From Datnioides undecimradiatus (Eukaryota; Chordata; Actinopteri; Lobotiformes; Datnioididae): a stretch of 64,000 nt of DNA. A program made the position numbers and the translations under genes. Each line of letters opens with the position of its first letter. Within the stretch, counting starts at the first letter, position 1. Shown piece after piece: positions 27,001 to 39,848 of this stretch. Below the pieces are notes generated by a model. The model made no database searches, was not told the origin of the DNA, and saw only the letters and a program-made list of their open reading frames with translations. Where the stretch lies: contig WARS01000029.1 in the NCBI GenBank assembly GCA_008933995.1, positions 22,566,879 to 22,630,878 of the forward strand, written 5' to 3'.

Positions 27001-30000
27001 AAGTCACTTAAGTTGCTCCCGTGTATCAAAACAGAGACAGTGCAGATGTTACCGACTGGCCGATGTGAACGGGGAAGCATTTTCTCTGCAGAGCTCGGTA
27101 GGTGGTAAAAGACCTTTCTAAGTGGCTCCTTCAGCACAGTCTAAGGCAGGGTGATTTACGTCTCTCCTGTGTTTGCATGCCTGCATGAATGTGTGTATGC
27201 ATCTGCGTGCGTGACGGCCCGCGGAGGTTTACGGGTGTTATGGTAACATCTCCGGGGAGAAGTCCAAATGATTCCACCGGCGTTGATTTATTGCGCGGTT
27301 GCTGCAAACTGCTGCGCCGCGATTATTTACTTTCATGAGATTTTACATTAACATTATTCTTTATGGCTTCTCCCTTGTTAATTCCCATGGGAATCTCTGT
27401 GACTTATTACCCCTCGGATGTAGCACGACACCCCCTCCTTCGCCTGAAAGTTAAAAATTGCACAATGCGACGTATATTATGCGACAGTAAATAAATAATG
27501 TGTGATCGGATCAAAAGATTTCACATATAGGAAGCAATAATTTCATTTTCAAGCGGCCGACTTGATGCAATTTCCGGTTGGATTCTGCAGACATGGAGGC
27601 AAATCAACATAAAATCATACACGCACGACAAACAAACAGGCCCGAGGCACCGTTCGCTGCAGCTCTGAAACGCTAACAGCTTGACATCAGTGCGTGTGTG
27701 CTTCTCCTTTTGTGTGTCCTTGTACCGAAGGTCTTTCAGAGCTGCAGCTTGATTGAGACTCGGAGCTATTTTGAAACCAAACTAGCCGTCTAGATTGCAG
27801 ATAAAAGCCCGCGGCCACAACAGAGCGCTTATCATCTGCAGCACATGCTCGTTCAGACAATGGGACCTTTTTCAGGCATTATGTTAAATCACAATGGTCT
27901 TTGCTGAAAACGGCTTCACGGAGCCTCATTTAGGATCCAGACGCTTTTATATTTGTCCAAGTAAAAGTTATTTATTTTGACAGTTCCGAGAAATTAGCTG
28001 TCTATTATTTTATTATTTAATATAATAAGGAATAAAACCATAATACATGTCAATCAGTCTCATGACTCAATCTAACAAACCTCCAGAATTTGTTTTTTTT
28101 TGCTTTTTTATGATGTTTTTCTTTTATTTTCCTTTAACTTTCCACTACTTCACCTCCGAAAATCCATCTGTTAAGACAATTGGGCCGAATTGTCTGTTAT
28201 ATAAATGTTCCATAATGGTTTTATTCAAATATGACAGGAAATAGCCACGACGTTAATGCGATGTTCGTCATGCGGCGCGAGAGAGGCGTTGAAGTTGGAA
28301 AACAGGTGTAACTCGGAAAACACTGATATTGAGGAGGAAGACTGCTCTCGGTCGGCTCACAGGCTGCAGCGCTGACGGATTTTACAACTTTATGAACATT
28401 TCCATCATTTATCACATTTAGAATAGAAAGGGGAGCATATAAGAGAAACTTTCTAACTTAAAATTCAATTATGTTTAGAAATCCTCTCTAAATAACTCAC
28501 TCCAACTCTGTTCATCGATTTCTTATGTCTGTTACCTAGCAACCAAAGCTATTTTACTCGTGGCAAGATGGCAACAACTTTGTCGCAATCGTGGCACTTT
28601 TTTTTTTTTTTTTGATTGAAATGTGCTGCGAAATACATTGAAACATACAAAAACGTGGGGTGAAAACCAGGGACAGACACTCGTCGGACGAGCTGGAGGC
28701 GTTGGAAGCGTCTGCAGAGAAAGTTAAAGATGTTATTTCCGGGGAAATTTGCAGACGGTAACTGTGGAGATGAAAGAGAGAGAGCGCGCTGAGGTAGCGG
28801 ACACAGTCTCCGGTGGAATGAGCTCTTCCTGTTGGTATTTCATCGGTTGTGTAAAAGCAATAAAAGCAATAACGGATGAGACTACCTGGTGGGAAACTGA
28901 CAGTTAAAGCATTTTAATGGATTTCAGGATGGTTGAATCCTTCTGTAATACACCTTTCAAATCCTTTTGTAAGTTAGGATGGGAGTATTAATTAAGGAAC
29001 TGCTCATCTGTAAAGGATGTCTTCCTAAATTAGGTCCTAATTACCATGGTTACCAGAGAGTTAGGACACGATCTGCAGGTTAGGGAGCTTCTGTAATTTG
29101 GCTCCCGGTGCTTATTTTACACAGTCCAACGGTGACCAACCAGAAACAGAAATAGCAAAACATCAGGCCGCGACTCACATTTAATCCGTTTTTGTTGTCG
29201 TGCTGCACGTGAAGCATTTTGCTAACAACTGTAGCAGTTGGCTCGGATGAAAGCTGTTAATCTAGGAAGGGGGACAGATGGCCTAATGAACGCTGTGGCT
29301 CTCTGAGGGTCACTTTCCTTTTTATACCTCACTACAGGCGAGAGGAAATGCATGAAATCCCATTTTAATAACATTTTGACAGCTCAAAGATTGACTCATC
29401 CTCAGTATTTTGGGATTTATTATTGATAATCGCGCCGGAAATGACAAACCTGTCACCATGCTGTTCTATTTTGAACCTTTGCATTGATGCAACGCTGTTC
29501 AGTTGCACCAAATTAGAGGTGCAGCAATGCGAAGTGGCAACTTTAATGAAGACGTGATTTGTAGGTTTATTACCAGTCACCAGCATATTTACTTGAAAAT
29601 GCATCAATCTGTTATACGCCCTGTCAGCGCTTCCACCGTCTCTAACGCTTGCCCCCTCCTCCGTCCTCTCTCCATCAGATGGTCTGAATGCTTTCCGCAG
29701 CTTCCTGCAGTCCGAGTTCAGCGATGAGAATATTGAGTTCTGGACTTCCTGCGAGGAGTTCAAGAAGACCAAGAACCCTGTGAAGATGGCCGCCAAGGCC
29801 AAGAAGATCTACGAAGACTTCATCCAGTCTGAGGGACCCAGAGAGGTCAGGGACTCATGAGACTTACCCATTTATATGAGCTCATCCCCACAATCTGCTA
29901 TTTAATATAGTGCACATGCACATTCAGGCCACTCATTTCTGTGCAAAAATATAGTTTTAAGTATTCAAAGACATGAGTTTTAATTTATTAAGGTCAAATC

Positions 30001-31292
30001 TGTTTCTCAGTGTACACCCTGTGTGCTAAATCCTCATTGCTTGGAGCTTTTATAGCTTTTTTAAATAGAAGAGACTGAATCTGTCGGCGGCAAAAGGTGC
30101 CCGTGCTAACGACGTGCATACATTTGAAGGAGTGAGAGTCTTTGTCTAATCAGCGAACGAGTGAGGAGGAACGCTGGAGTGTTAGAGTGTAAACAGATGA
30201 GGTTACAGACAGAGAATGCACAGCCAGGGAACACACACACACACACACACAGGTAATACATACACACACATGTTGATCAGGCTTTCTTTAGCAGCTGCGT
30301 CTTCACTCCATGTGCAGCAGGGTAGTGCAGGTTTTACTGCATTACATGTACGGTTATAATTGGTGAGGCAGATTAAAGGAACAGTTCGGCATTTCTGGAA
30401 AGACAAAGAGATGTGAAGCAACCACCTGCACCTGCAACCGGTTAGCTTAGCTTAGCATAATGGCTGGAAGCAAAGGTAAACTGCTAGCCAGGCTCTGTCT
30501 AGAGGTAACAGACTACGTCTACCAACTTTTTTACTGTTTGAGCAACACATACACACACACAGTGGTCACGAAGATGTTTATTTAGAGTAAATGCACAATT
30601 TTTGTGTAGATATGTCGAAACTCTACATAAGTGCCATCGTCTGCAATGTCAGTGGGTTTAGGTCAAGCTCGGATCATGTCGTTCGCCGTCTCTCCACCCT
30701 TGTTTCTGTCATCTTGTTGGATATTAGCAGTCTGTCTTTCAATTGGCCAATTTTCCATCTGAGTCATTATTTAATAGTCCAAATTTACGACCACTGAGGA
30801 TTTGCTCTCCTCTACAATCTGTCTCTGACTGGTTTAAACCAGATATTGTAAACATCAGGTCTCGGTCACGTCTTTTCTTTGGAACAATCCTCTTCCACGC
30901 AGGACTTGATGTGGTTTATGTTTAGATTTCATTTGGAATAAACAAGTGGCCTGGTTAAAATAAGCAGCAAATGAATAAATAGCACAATAGCGTCTTACCT
31001 AAAATGGCATCATTTTCCACTGCGTTTCCCTGAGTCCTCCCCCGCAGCGGAAATCATCAGCTTCCACATTCACCGTCATTCACCTCCTCACTCGTGTCAT
31101 TTCCTGCCCTGTTGCCTCGCACCACAGGTGAACATCGACCACTTCACCAAGGATGTGACCCTGAGGAACCTGGTGGATCTCTCCCCTTCGACCTTCGACC
31201 TGGCCCAGAAGAGGATCTACGCCCTGATGGAGAAAGACTCCTTCGGCCGTTTCCTCCGGTCTGAGCAGTACCAGGAGCTCCTGGTCAACTAA
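22993..31292 (+). CDS. rgs5: Regulator of G-protein signalling 5, 5 exons, 183 aa
   Basis: RGS5 speeds GTP hydrolysis by Gi/Gq alpha subunits; in vertebrates it is known from pericytes and vascular smooth muscle. Coding exons are 22993-23036, 23873-23986, 25678-25739, 29679-29845 and 31128-31292, all with GT-AG junctions. The N-terminus [15 protein letters not shown] followed by [16 protein letters not shown] closely matches the mammalian RGS5 start, and [16 protein letters not shown] and [15 protein letters not shown] match its RGS box; length (183 aa) is close to human RGS5 (181). The RGS box covers about residues 70-180, with Asn91 (SDEN), Asn131 and Leu162/Asp166/Ser167/Arg170 as expected Galpha contacts. 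Intron 3 (25740-29678) is by far the longest and could hold enhancers. It is convergent with rgs4. Whether it is the a or b teleost copy cannot be told here. Confidence 0.96.
23037..25677 (+). other. rgs5 introns 1 and 2
   Basis: Intron 1 (23037-23872) and intron 2 (23987-25677) are interrupted only by exon 2. Apart from the CT tract after exon 2 they show no recognisable gene, RNA or mobile element. Confidence 0.7.
23991..24034 (+). repeat. (TC)n tract directly after the rgs5 exon 2 donor
   Basis: A long CT run begins within the GTGAGT donor region of intron 2 (donor GT at 23987-23988) and continues to about 24034 with one interruption. Confidence 0.85.
25740..29678 (+). other. rgs5 intron 3 (3.9 kb)
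   Basis: No embedded gene was recognised. The segment 27180-27900 is repeat-poor, with evenly mixed composition and several AT-rich homeodomain-type words (for example GATTTATTGC and TTTATGGC), unlike the flanking AT-rich intron; it is a plausible intronic enhancer, by inference only. A 16-T run lies at 28598-28613. Confidence 0.5.
30230..30251 (+). repeat. (AC)11 microsatellite in rgs5 intron 4
   Basis: Uninterrupted AC units just upstream of the interspersed repeat in the same intron. Confidence 0.9.
30371..30535 (+). repeat. Teleost interspersed repeat in rgs5 intron 4
   Basis: The words GTTAGCTTAGCTTAGCATAA, TGGCTGGAAGCAAAGG, AACTGCTAGCCAGGCTCTGT and AGAGGTAACAGACTACGTCT follow the order of a repeat common in fish genomes (tagcttagcttagcataaag, ctggaaacagg, agctagcctggctctgtcc, aaaggtaac). 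It lies inside intron 4, between exons 4 and 5. Family name uncertain. Confidence 0.6.
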
Positions 31293-31450
31293 GCCTGAGG
31301 AGGAGTGTGGGGAGCTGGGGTTGGTGGGTGGGGGGGTGGCAGGGAGGTTTCAAACCGCAGTTAGTTAACGCGAAAATAAAGGAAAACAACTTTTTTATAT
31401 ATATACATATATATAAACTAAACATTTCTAATAAACTAACGTTGTGTACG
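31293..31450 (+). other. Proximal 3' UTR of rgs5 with G-quadruplex motif
   Basis: The sequence just after the TAA holds five sense-strand G tracts (31309-31312, 31317-31320, 31326-31328, 31330-31336, 31342-31344) with loops of 1-5 nt, a canonical quadruplex pattern. AATAAA signals lie at 31375-31380 and 31430-31435, around an AT repeat (31396-31415). The UTR may run further, since another AATAAA lies at 32693-32698; its true end is unknown. Confidence 0.5.
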
Positions 31451-31567
31451 ACAACTCGAGAAACCGAAGGCTTTTATTTTGCGAAATATCCAAAACATCA
31501 CGGGGAAAATTCAAACGTAGCTGAAAGGGAAATACTGCCTTTTGAAATAACCCCACCTCCCCACCCA

Positions 31568-31568
31568 G

Positions 31569-31601
<33 letters not shown>

Positions 31602-31602
31602 A
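31568..31602 (+). repeat. (CA)n microsatellite downstream of rgs5
   Basis: About 17 CA units with a single T interruption, followed at 31740-31757 by a second shorter CA run. They may be inside the rgs5 3' UTR if it is long. Confidence 0.88.
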
Positions 31603-34600
31603 CGTTCCTGAACTTCTACTACTAGTGAGGACCTTTGATTGACAGCCATCATTCCCCTTCCTGCGGCAGTGACGGTCTCACTTGTCAAAACTGTCCCGTT
31701 AAACCTGAGTGGTTCTCACGCAAAGGTAGAAGAACAGGAACACACACACACACACACAAACACACTGACTCAAAATCCACATCCAAACAGACACCAGGGT
31801 GTTTCTATGGCGAACAGGCCACAAAGCTAATTCGACACAGTTTGGATGCGCATGTTAAATCTGCGGCGAATGCTCTTGAAATCCCCCCCAAAAGACAAAG
31901 AAACAATGAAAACCAACACCTGTGTGTCGCAGCCTGACACCACTCATAACAAACAGTATCTGGTCTGATATATCCACCAGTCAACCAACCCGCCAACCAA
32001 TCACAGTTTGTTCTGCAGTGCCTGAATCTTTCTTGCGTGCACTGCAGCATACACAGACACACTATGGAGACACTTTTACTGTAGGTAACACTTCGACACG
32101 CAGGTATGAATTAGCTTTAGCACATTGTAGCTCGGTGACCTGAGCCACTGGCGCCCCTTTTCATTTATAATATGTTACGACAGCTGTATTCATTATTGAC
32201 TTTATGTAGCTTTACTCAGCTCCTGGTCTGTGTCTCGCCATCAACAACGTATGCCACAATCTAGCTCACGGTGGCCGATCATGCCTTAGTGTTAAACTGG
32301 CGTAAATGGCAGATAGTTTACAATAGAAAGCGGTAGCAATGTAAATCAAATCAGAATTAAGCAAATTACTGTAGGGCAAACTGAAAAGGTTTTGCCAAAC
32401 AAATAGCCTGAGTTCACCCTCCACCTGGAAATGTTTAACAAATGCGGGCCAGACTATTGGTCCTCCGTCTGTTGGTGCAGACAGAAAAGTCTAATTCGAG
32501 CAGGCTTCAGACTGCTTTGTGGTTTTCCCATGAACACTCAAAGTGCAATTTTGAGTGGCTGGAAATTTTATGACCTATAACATTGGGGAACCTTTGGGAA
32601 AACTCCAAATAGAGTGACAGTTGCAGAGAAAAAAAAAAAATCGATGGATTCACTGAATCATTTCCAGCGAGGTCCAAATATTTTGTCATTTCAATAAAAT
32701 AACTTGTAACAGAGCAGAACTTCTCGTATCTATGCGTGACTAATGATTATTATGTAACTCTTTGTGTCTCTTCCACTGTCTCACACTCACACAGACAGTA
32801 AGTTTGGATTTTCACCAACCTCCCCCCCCAACCCCCTGTTTTGGTTGCGATGAATCCTGTGAGAGCCATCCTTGAGAACAGTGCTGGCTGGTTGGCTAAG
32901 TGGTCGAGCTCCTTGGCTACCACTAAACTGCAAGTTGCTAAGATGGGAAACTCGAGTGGGAGGGGATCTCAGAAAAAAGAAGCGAACAGAGCCGTGATTT
33001 TTAACAGAGAAGGGTCTGTTTCCCGTGTGATAACGCCAAAGTCCTATGTATGATGCATGCAGAGTCACTTAAATGGTCCAGACCTGGTTTCGCTAATGGT
33101 AGCGCTAATAGAAAGAAATACGGTGGGGGGGGGGGCAGAACTTGCAGGGATGCAGCTCTAGACAAGGTCAATACTGGTTATTGAGAATTATCAGCACATC
33201 AGGTCAGAGTCTAAAGTCATGAAGGACAATTAAGGAATTAGGGCATTGTAATCACTCACATTTAAAACAGTCACAGCTGATAAAACTGATATTACATGTA
33301 CTTTTCACTTATCTTATGTAGTTGTTACTTTCCAGGTAAACACGGTTTATTATTCACTCCCACACACAGTCACAAAACACTGGTATTTACCTAACCTACA
33401 GGAGGCAGGAACAGAGGTGGAGGTGGCGGTGGATATGGTGTCGGTGTGCAATGTTTAAGTGTCCTAAATATTCACATTTAGTTGAATGTAGCAATCATAT
33501 AGTGTGGTTATATTTACTCTTCAGTGCTGTTTTTATATTAAACAAAAAGCATTTATGTCTTAACCAACACAAGAATATTGTTATCTAGAGATTCAGCATT
33601 TTATGAGTCCTTATTGTTGCTTAAAACCACACAAATTGGAAAAAAAAGATGAAAACACGATCGATCAGATGATCAGGAGAAACATATTTTGGCAACTTTT
33701 AACTGAATTTTGAATGTGCAACATTGGCATAACCAAAAAAAAATACAAATCTGAGAGATGTATTTCAATTTCTAAGCAGCACTTATGAGGGTTTGTTGTG
33801 GCACAGATTGACCAGTCTGGTGTCATGTGCATGTGTCAAGTGCAAGTCAAACAATCACGCCACAGACGAAATCAATAAGGGCTTTAACAGTGCTGAGTGT
33901 GCATTATTTCATGTAGCTTTTGCATGTACGTTTTGGAGTCGACCACATAAAAATATATATATGCATACGATTCCTGAAGATGTATTTATTTTACGTGTAA
34001 ATATTGACTATTTACAAGCAAATGTGTCTAAGTTATTCTTCCGTACAACAAGTGAACCCGTGATTCTTTGAATGGAGAGCTGGCAAGGACTCTTCCCAGT
34101 CTTTTTACTGTTATAAAGAGAAGAAACGCATGACTTTCTATTGTCGCTTTGTTTTTCTTCATCGGATTCCTATTTCAGATGCGTGTGTGCGTAAAAAGGG
34201 GCGTCGTGATTGAGCCTTGAAGACTGCAAATAAAAATGAATTCACACTGGGGAAAACAGGTGCCGCTGCAGACACAACAAAAATGATTTAAATGGGAGTT
34301 TTAACGTTAACAAAAGTTTTTCCAAGGAACCCTATGGATGCACCACAAACTCCATCTTTGAAGTAGTTTTAATGCAACATCATTTACAACCGAGCTAGCT
34401 TGCGGGGTGTCTTCTTCCCCCTCTTGCTAGCTGGTGTATTGCAGCACATCTCGGCCTGTTGCTGCCACCTGTGCATCAGCGGAAAAGTTAGCCACACCAC
34501 AAGTCGGACCGTGTATCACATCTCCTTCCGTGCATGTGCGCAATGCAAAACAAAATTTGTACCTACTCATTAAAAAACTGCTTCGTAGCACTTCTAAAAT

Positions 34601-34609
34601 GTCAAAGTC

Positions 34610-34745
34610 AGCAAGTGTTAGCATGCTAAACTCAGTTGGTATACGTTGTTTACCTTTGTACCTTTGTTAGCATGCTGCACGAAGCATTGCTATGTATTAG
34701 TGCAGCCTCACAGATCTGTTAGCATGGCTGTAGTTGCACAGGTTT
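34610..34745 (+). repeat. TTAGCATGCT-type teleost repeat copy
   Basis: TGTTAGCATGCTAAACTCAG, TTGTTAGCATGCTG, then GCAGCCTCACAGATCTGTTA and GCATGGCTGTAG follow the 3' part of a fish repeat also present at 41.43-41.80 kb. It is a short, decayed copy. Confidence 0.6.
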
Positions 34746-37700
34746 GTTAATATACAAGGAAAACTATGTTTCTTTCATCAAGGTGCTTCCAATTTGCATT
34801 CCCTGGTCATTGTGGTCTTTGACACAAAACCTTTAACTACCTCTGTTGTATCTCCAGATAGAAAATCTGCACAAAAAAAAAAAAATCTATTATTAAGTAG
34901 TTCAACAAAACGTAAGTAAATCCCTCAAACAGCTTTATACAAACAGATTATTAGATGAACCAGTTCCTTGTTTTTGTAATTCTACCTCACAGTAACGTAA
35001 TCGCTTTAAAGAACAGAGGAAGCATGCGATGTGTACGTCAGCGATGAGTGAAAAACAGTGGAAACAGATGCGGCTAAGGAGCTGGCTGCCAACACAAACA
35101 CTGTCAGGGGCTTGCGTGAATGCATCCATTACTACCGTACTTCCTAGAAATAGATGGAAAGGGTCAGATGCCTTTGGTCCCCGAGGGAGGATAGTGACAT
35201 TTGCGACAAATGTTTTGTTTGGGTTTAAGTCGCTGCTTTTACGTGTGAGATGCACTGTCACGTTTACAGAAAGACCCCTAAATACACGGTCATACAGACA
35301 TGTTGCCATCTAGTCTTGGGAAGGTGGAGCAGGTTTGTACTCTAAAGCAGTTGGTGTGGAGGGATTAGGACCATTAAACTTTACAGTGCTGCTTTTGTTT
35401 GCTCAAGCGTTGTTAAACGGGAAAGGACGTTGGTGCTGCAGGACCGTTGAGCGCACACGGGCAGCTGATTCCTCGCTCATGTTCCCCATTGAAGGCAGCG
35501 AAGGGGCTGTGAGGACTCTGCGGCAGAGAGTTCTCATGACTTTCGGGGCTTTTTATACACTTTTGAGAAAAAGGAATGATCCGTTTTCACGTGTGAGAAA
35601 ATAAAAGAACATTCGGTCATTCCCCCGGTGAAACCCGCGGCTGGCAGCGAGAGCCGCCGCTGACAAAGCCACATCCCGCAGGGTTTCTCTGTCAAGGTCT
35701 GAGCTGTCAACTGAACTGACAGCACATGCACTGCTTACTTAGAAGTGAAGGTAGGATCACTACCTTATAAAGCTGCCAACATCAGAGTTATTCTGCCCTC
35801 AGGGGATGGTGTTTCTCTGACATGTGGAGTACAAATTGCACTTGGCATCCAGCTTTAAGTTGTGGGAACACTGTTGCTAGGTGACCGCCAGCGAAAGTGG
35901 ACTTTGATTTGCTCCGTGTTCAAAAATGAAATATTATTTTGAGCATGTGTGTGAGAACAGAGATGTTTAGGAACGAGAGAGGAGTTAACAAACTATCAAC
36001 GCAATGAAAAAAATGACTTGCAAGCTTGTTTTTCTCATAATATCAAAAAGAAAAAGATTAGCGCCGAACAATTAGAAGTTCAAGCCCGACATGAGTAAAT
36101 ACTTAATAACCATCATAAGGCCTCCTCTGTGAAGTGAGGACAGCTTGGCATGACGCAAGACGTGTGTAAGTGAAGGCTACACCTAATCCTCTGAGAGCAA
36201 CTGCACGAAGACAAAAGGCCACAAAATCGCAAAGACGCCATAAGAAGCCAGTCAGGATCCAGAGGTTTGGATGGGAAGTATCACTGTTTTTAGAAACCCT
36301 TTCTTCCTGTATAAGATTTTATTAGTTACATTTGATAATTACACCAGAAATGGAAAACAGAAATACAGCTGTGCGCTGAATCTTGGGGGGCTGGCATCAG
36401 TTTTCACAGCCGCACCATCAAATGTGCTGTGTTAGTGGAGAGGGAGGTAGCAGGTGAGGACGCTGAGGCACGGGCTACAACAAGCTGGAGGGTTGCCAGA
36501 AGCCAGAAGATCCCCTCCCACGCAGTCGGATGCGCAGTCACGGTAATTGTCTGCACCGCATGAACTCGTCCACTGTATATACAGAAGTAATCGCAGGCAC
36601 TGGTGGGGCGGCAGCACTGGCACCTCTGGACACCTGCGCTCCCTTCAGTTACTGCACGCCACCCTGTGTGCAAAGAGGCAATAAAACTAAAATAGACTCT
36701 CATCGGTGTGTTCTTTTGGGATAATTTCCTGTTCGGTACACGGCCAGTTTCATAATCCGGTTGTTAGATTATTTTATAATGCGTCACAAATGATGCAGTA
36801 TAATTTATCTCTGCTGCTTTTATGTCCTGCACCTGCAAAAGACAGTGACAGCGTGCTGCTGCGGGCTGTGTCATGACCCGCTCCCGGGCTGCAGTAAATA
36901 ATCAGAGGGACACAAAAGGACAGGTTTTAATGAAGCATGTTTTTTAAAAATACCGACAGAAATGAGATGCGACGTGCAGGTGAAAGGAAAAAATAACAAA
37001 TGCAACTCTTACGGTTGCTGCGGCGCCATGTGTTTTGCACGAGAGGGCAACAATGTCAGCCGCGTCTGTGCAGCTGCAGGAAACTGAAGTACCAACCAGG
37101 CTTGTTGCAGCTTGAGCTCATCCCTGGCACATATATTAAGCCTGCCATGTTTTATTTATGTTTGAGGACCCAGATCTGCAGATGTCACATTTTCCCTTTC
37201 ATGGTGACATTTCGGTGAATACTATATTGCCGGTTCTTGCATTTCAACCACATTAAAAAGTAGGAATTCGTGTATGTTTGTTGTACTGGCCTAGAAATGG
37301 TTCATTGTTTCTCTACCTAATGATGGTCCTCAAACAAGTGTGCCCTACAAATACATACAGCCACACCCTTGAGAATTCGTTTGTTTTAGGGGTTTTGCAT
37401 GGGACGCCCATGGTTTTAACCACTTTAAATGCATTTTCACACCAAATAGGATAAAAAAAATGACTAACGAATGATTAGCCTTTTGACTCCTCGGCTGCTA
37501 TGCAGGGTGAAAGTGAGGATGACGACCTGACATCCTCACCCTGCGGGATCTGCGTTCGTGCAGGACTCGCCACGTTAACCCAAACCAGATGACCCAAACC
37601 GTCCAGCAGCAAGTGTGCCAATCCACCCCAAATCTAATCAAGTGCCACTGACAGGAAGCACTTGTGCAAGAGAATATGGCACATGCTAATTTTGTTCTTT

Positions 37701-37759
37701 GCAATTTGTGGAGCGACCCTCTGTCGGGAAGAGGGAAGGTCTCTAGCACGTTTTCCAGA

Positions 37760-37985
37760 GTGAGTCATTTCTCGCCTGCCGCCATCTGCCCTCGTTTGTC
37801 TCTCTGGCCTTCACACCTGCTCCTTATCAGCTAATCTTCCTGCTGACCTGCTGCCCGCCTGTTCAGCTGTGCCTCATCTTCTAATCAGGCTTCCCGTATA
37901 TATACAGCACACCTTCAAACAGACTTATGTAAGAGCTGGCTTTGTTAGCTCGCCGGTCTGTCTTGCAGCGATCGGCTCACCAACA
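37760..37985. mobile_element. Possible LTR-like fossil fragment
   Basis: The run of words CACACCTGCTCCTTATCAGC, CTCATCTTCTAATCAGGC and a TATATATACAGC box resembles long terminal repeats of teleost Ty3-like elements. No internal coding part or paired repeat was seen, so it would be at most a solo, old and broken remnant. Alternative: unique sequence with chance resemblance. Confidence 0.25.
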
Positions 37986-39268
37986 ATATTTTGAGACTCT
38001 GACCCACTTTGACAAGCGGTGCATGGTTTTCTGTTTCATGGGGAAGATGCTGGGCGCTTCTCTTCCTTCGAACGTCCCATTATTGTTTGAACAAACAGCA
38101 CTTGCAGAGGTAGCGCGGATTATGTAATTTGAGTTGTCGTGGATTGCCTCAGCTCTCTCACTCCCTGCCAGAATTAACAATCAGCTTGGAAAGACACTGT
38201 ATGAGTACACCAGCGAATGAAGACGGAGGGAGAGTAGATTAGGTAACAGCTGAGGAGTCTGAGGCTTTAGGTTATACGAGGACTGACAGGAAAAGGCTGA
38301 GTTTTCTTAAGTCAGGACCAGGGTTTGTGTTCTTTGGCGTTCACCTCTGTTTGCCCTCAACAGGGCAGGTAAGATAAGACAGAAACTCCTGCCTGCATCT
38401 CAGGTCGGAGAAGACAAACAAGAATAAGTATTCATTGTCAGGACTGCACTTAATGTTCCACAGAGCCTCTCTCAGTACTCAATGCGCTGCATAATGCGAT
38501 TTCCAGAGTAATGTGACAGTTTTTTATAAAAAGGGACCAAAGGGAAAATGATTTGCTCAAGATAAGCTGTAACTCGGGATGTTTGTCCTTTTATTTTCCT
38601 GCAAAGTTCTCTCGTAAAAATGTTTTCATGTCTCTGCCAGTTAAACGATTGTGACATTAGAAATGACCCGCAATCCCAAAAACCACAAACCGTCTGTTTC
38701 TCTCTTAATATGGCAGGGATCAGTAGATCTGTAGCTCTGTAAATGGCAAAGAGAGCTATTTTTAAAGTTCACATTTCATATTTCCTTTTTATTTTATTGG
38801 TGATTTCAATTATTTCAACCAACTTGCGTCATTTTTCTGCTTTTATGATATTTGATGATTTATCTGTGCCATGGACAAAAATGTAAAAAAACCAATTGGT
38901 GTCACATTTAGTTTTTCAGTCTGTCATTATTTTTTCCATTTATGCAGCCGTTTTACTTTAATCATGTAATAAAAGGACACTGGGTTGCTGCTTTTAGTCT
39001 TTTTCATTGACAAAATCAACAGTGCACTGTCTCCAGTCCTTTACAATATGCTAATGCCAGTGTAGTCAGTACCTATGTCTCATTATCACTACAGAAATAT
39101 ACTCAAATACAACAATCGGCATCAGTAAATCAAATGTTTGTATCATCTTCAAAGACTGCAGTATCACTCACCCGTAAACCAGATCCTTTATTGAGTACAT
39201 CCGCTCATGATAAGGGCACTTATGAGACAATAACCTCAGACATTACAGAGCGTCCAGAGACTCCTCAA

Positions 39269-39745
39269 TCAAGTTAGAGTGTAGGGATCCTGTGAGACTT
39301 TCTGCGGAGTTACACTCATTTGCAGGATGCTGTTCTTTATCTTAACAAGTACTGTTGGGGAAGCATTATTGCTGAAACTCTCCTCCAGCACCTGGAGAGC
39401 GGTTTGATTCAGGGGCTCAGTTTGAAACCTCTGCTGCACAACTGCGTCAAATAGCATTGGGATTTCATGGTCTGCAAGGCTAGTACACAGCAGATCACTC
39501 TCCAGAGCTGAAAGGACTGTCATACTGATGCTTGACTCGCTCCACAGGGACCGGGTAGTGTATGATATTTTGCTTGCCGGCTGTGCACGGTGACCTGGCT
39601 CCTCTGGGACCTCACTGATGCCTGCAGGTAAGCTCACTATCTGGGCTTGGTTCAGGGTCCCTAAGGAAAACAATGGGAAAAGTTTATTTTCAGTAGTCCC
39701 ATCAGTCAGCACCAGGATGTATGTAGTACCTCTGTGCACTGGAAC
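39269..39745 (-). other. Unrecognised open reading frame behind a possible splice acceptor
   Basis: Reading the minus strand, a pyrimidine-rich tract ending CCCCCAG (down to 39746) is followed by an open frame of about 157 codons ending in TGA at 39269-39271. It has no ATG near the start (it begins V-P-V-H-R-G-T-T-Y), so if real it would be a last coding exon or a gene fragment. The protein is mildly acidic and Ser/Leu/Thr-rich, with two predicted N-glycosylation-type sites (NQT near residue 117, NAS near 128), no obvious membrane segment and no family I recognise. No upstream exon, promoter or polyadenylation signal could be tied to it. It could be a decayed gene, part of a transposon, or chance. 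Confidence 0.3.
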
Positions 39746-39848
39746 CTGGGGGGAGACGCAAGCAAGCCCGAGGGGGAGGGGATCGTGGTTAGCAAGAGGT
39801 TCAGATAGAGTAGCAAGAGAGAAGCATGTTGCACAAAGACTTCTGCAT

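Noticed and set aside
29365-29802. 145-codon minus-strand open frame
   Set aside because: It is the antisense of rgs5 exon 4 plus intron sequence.
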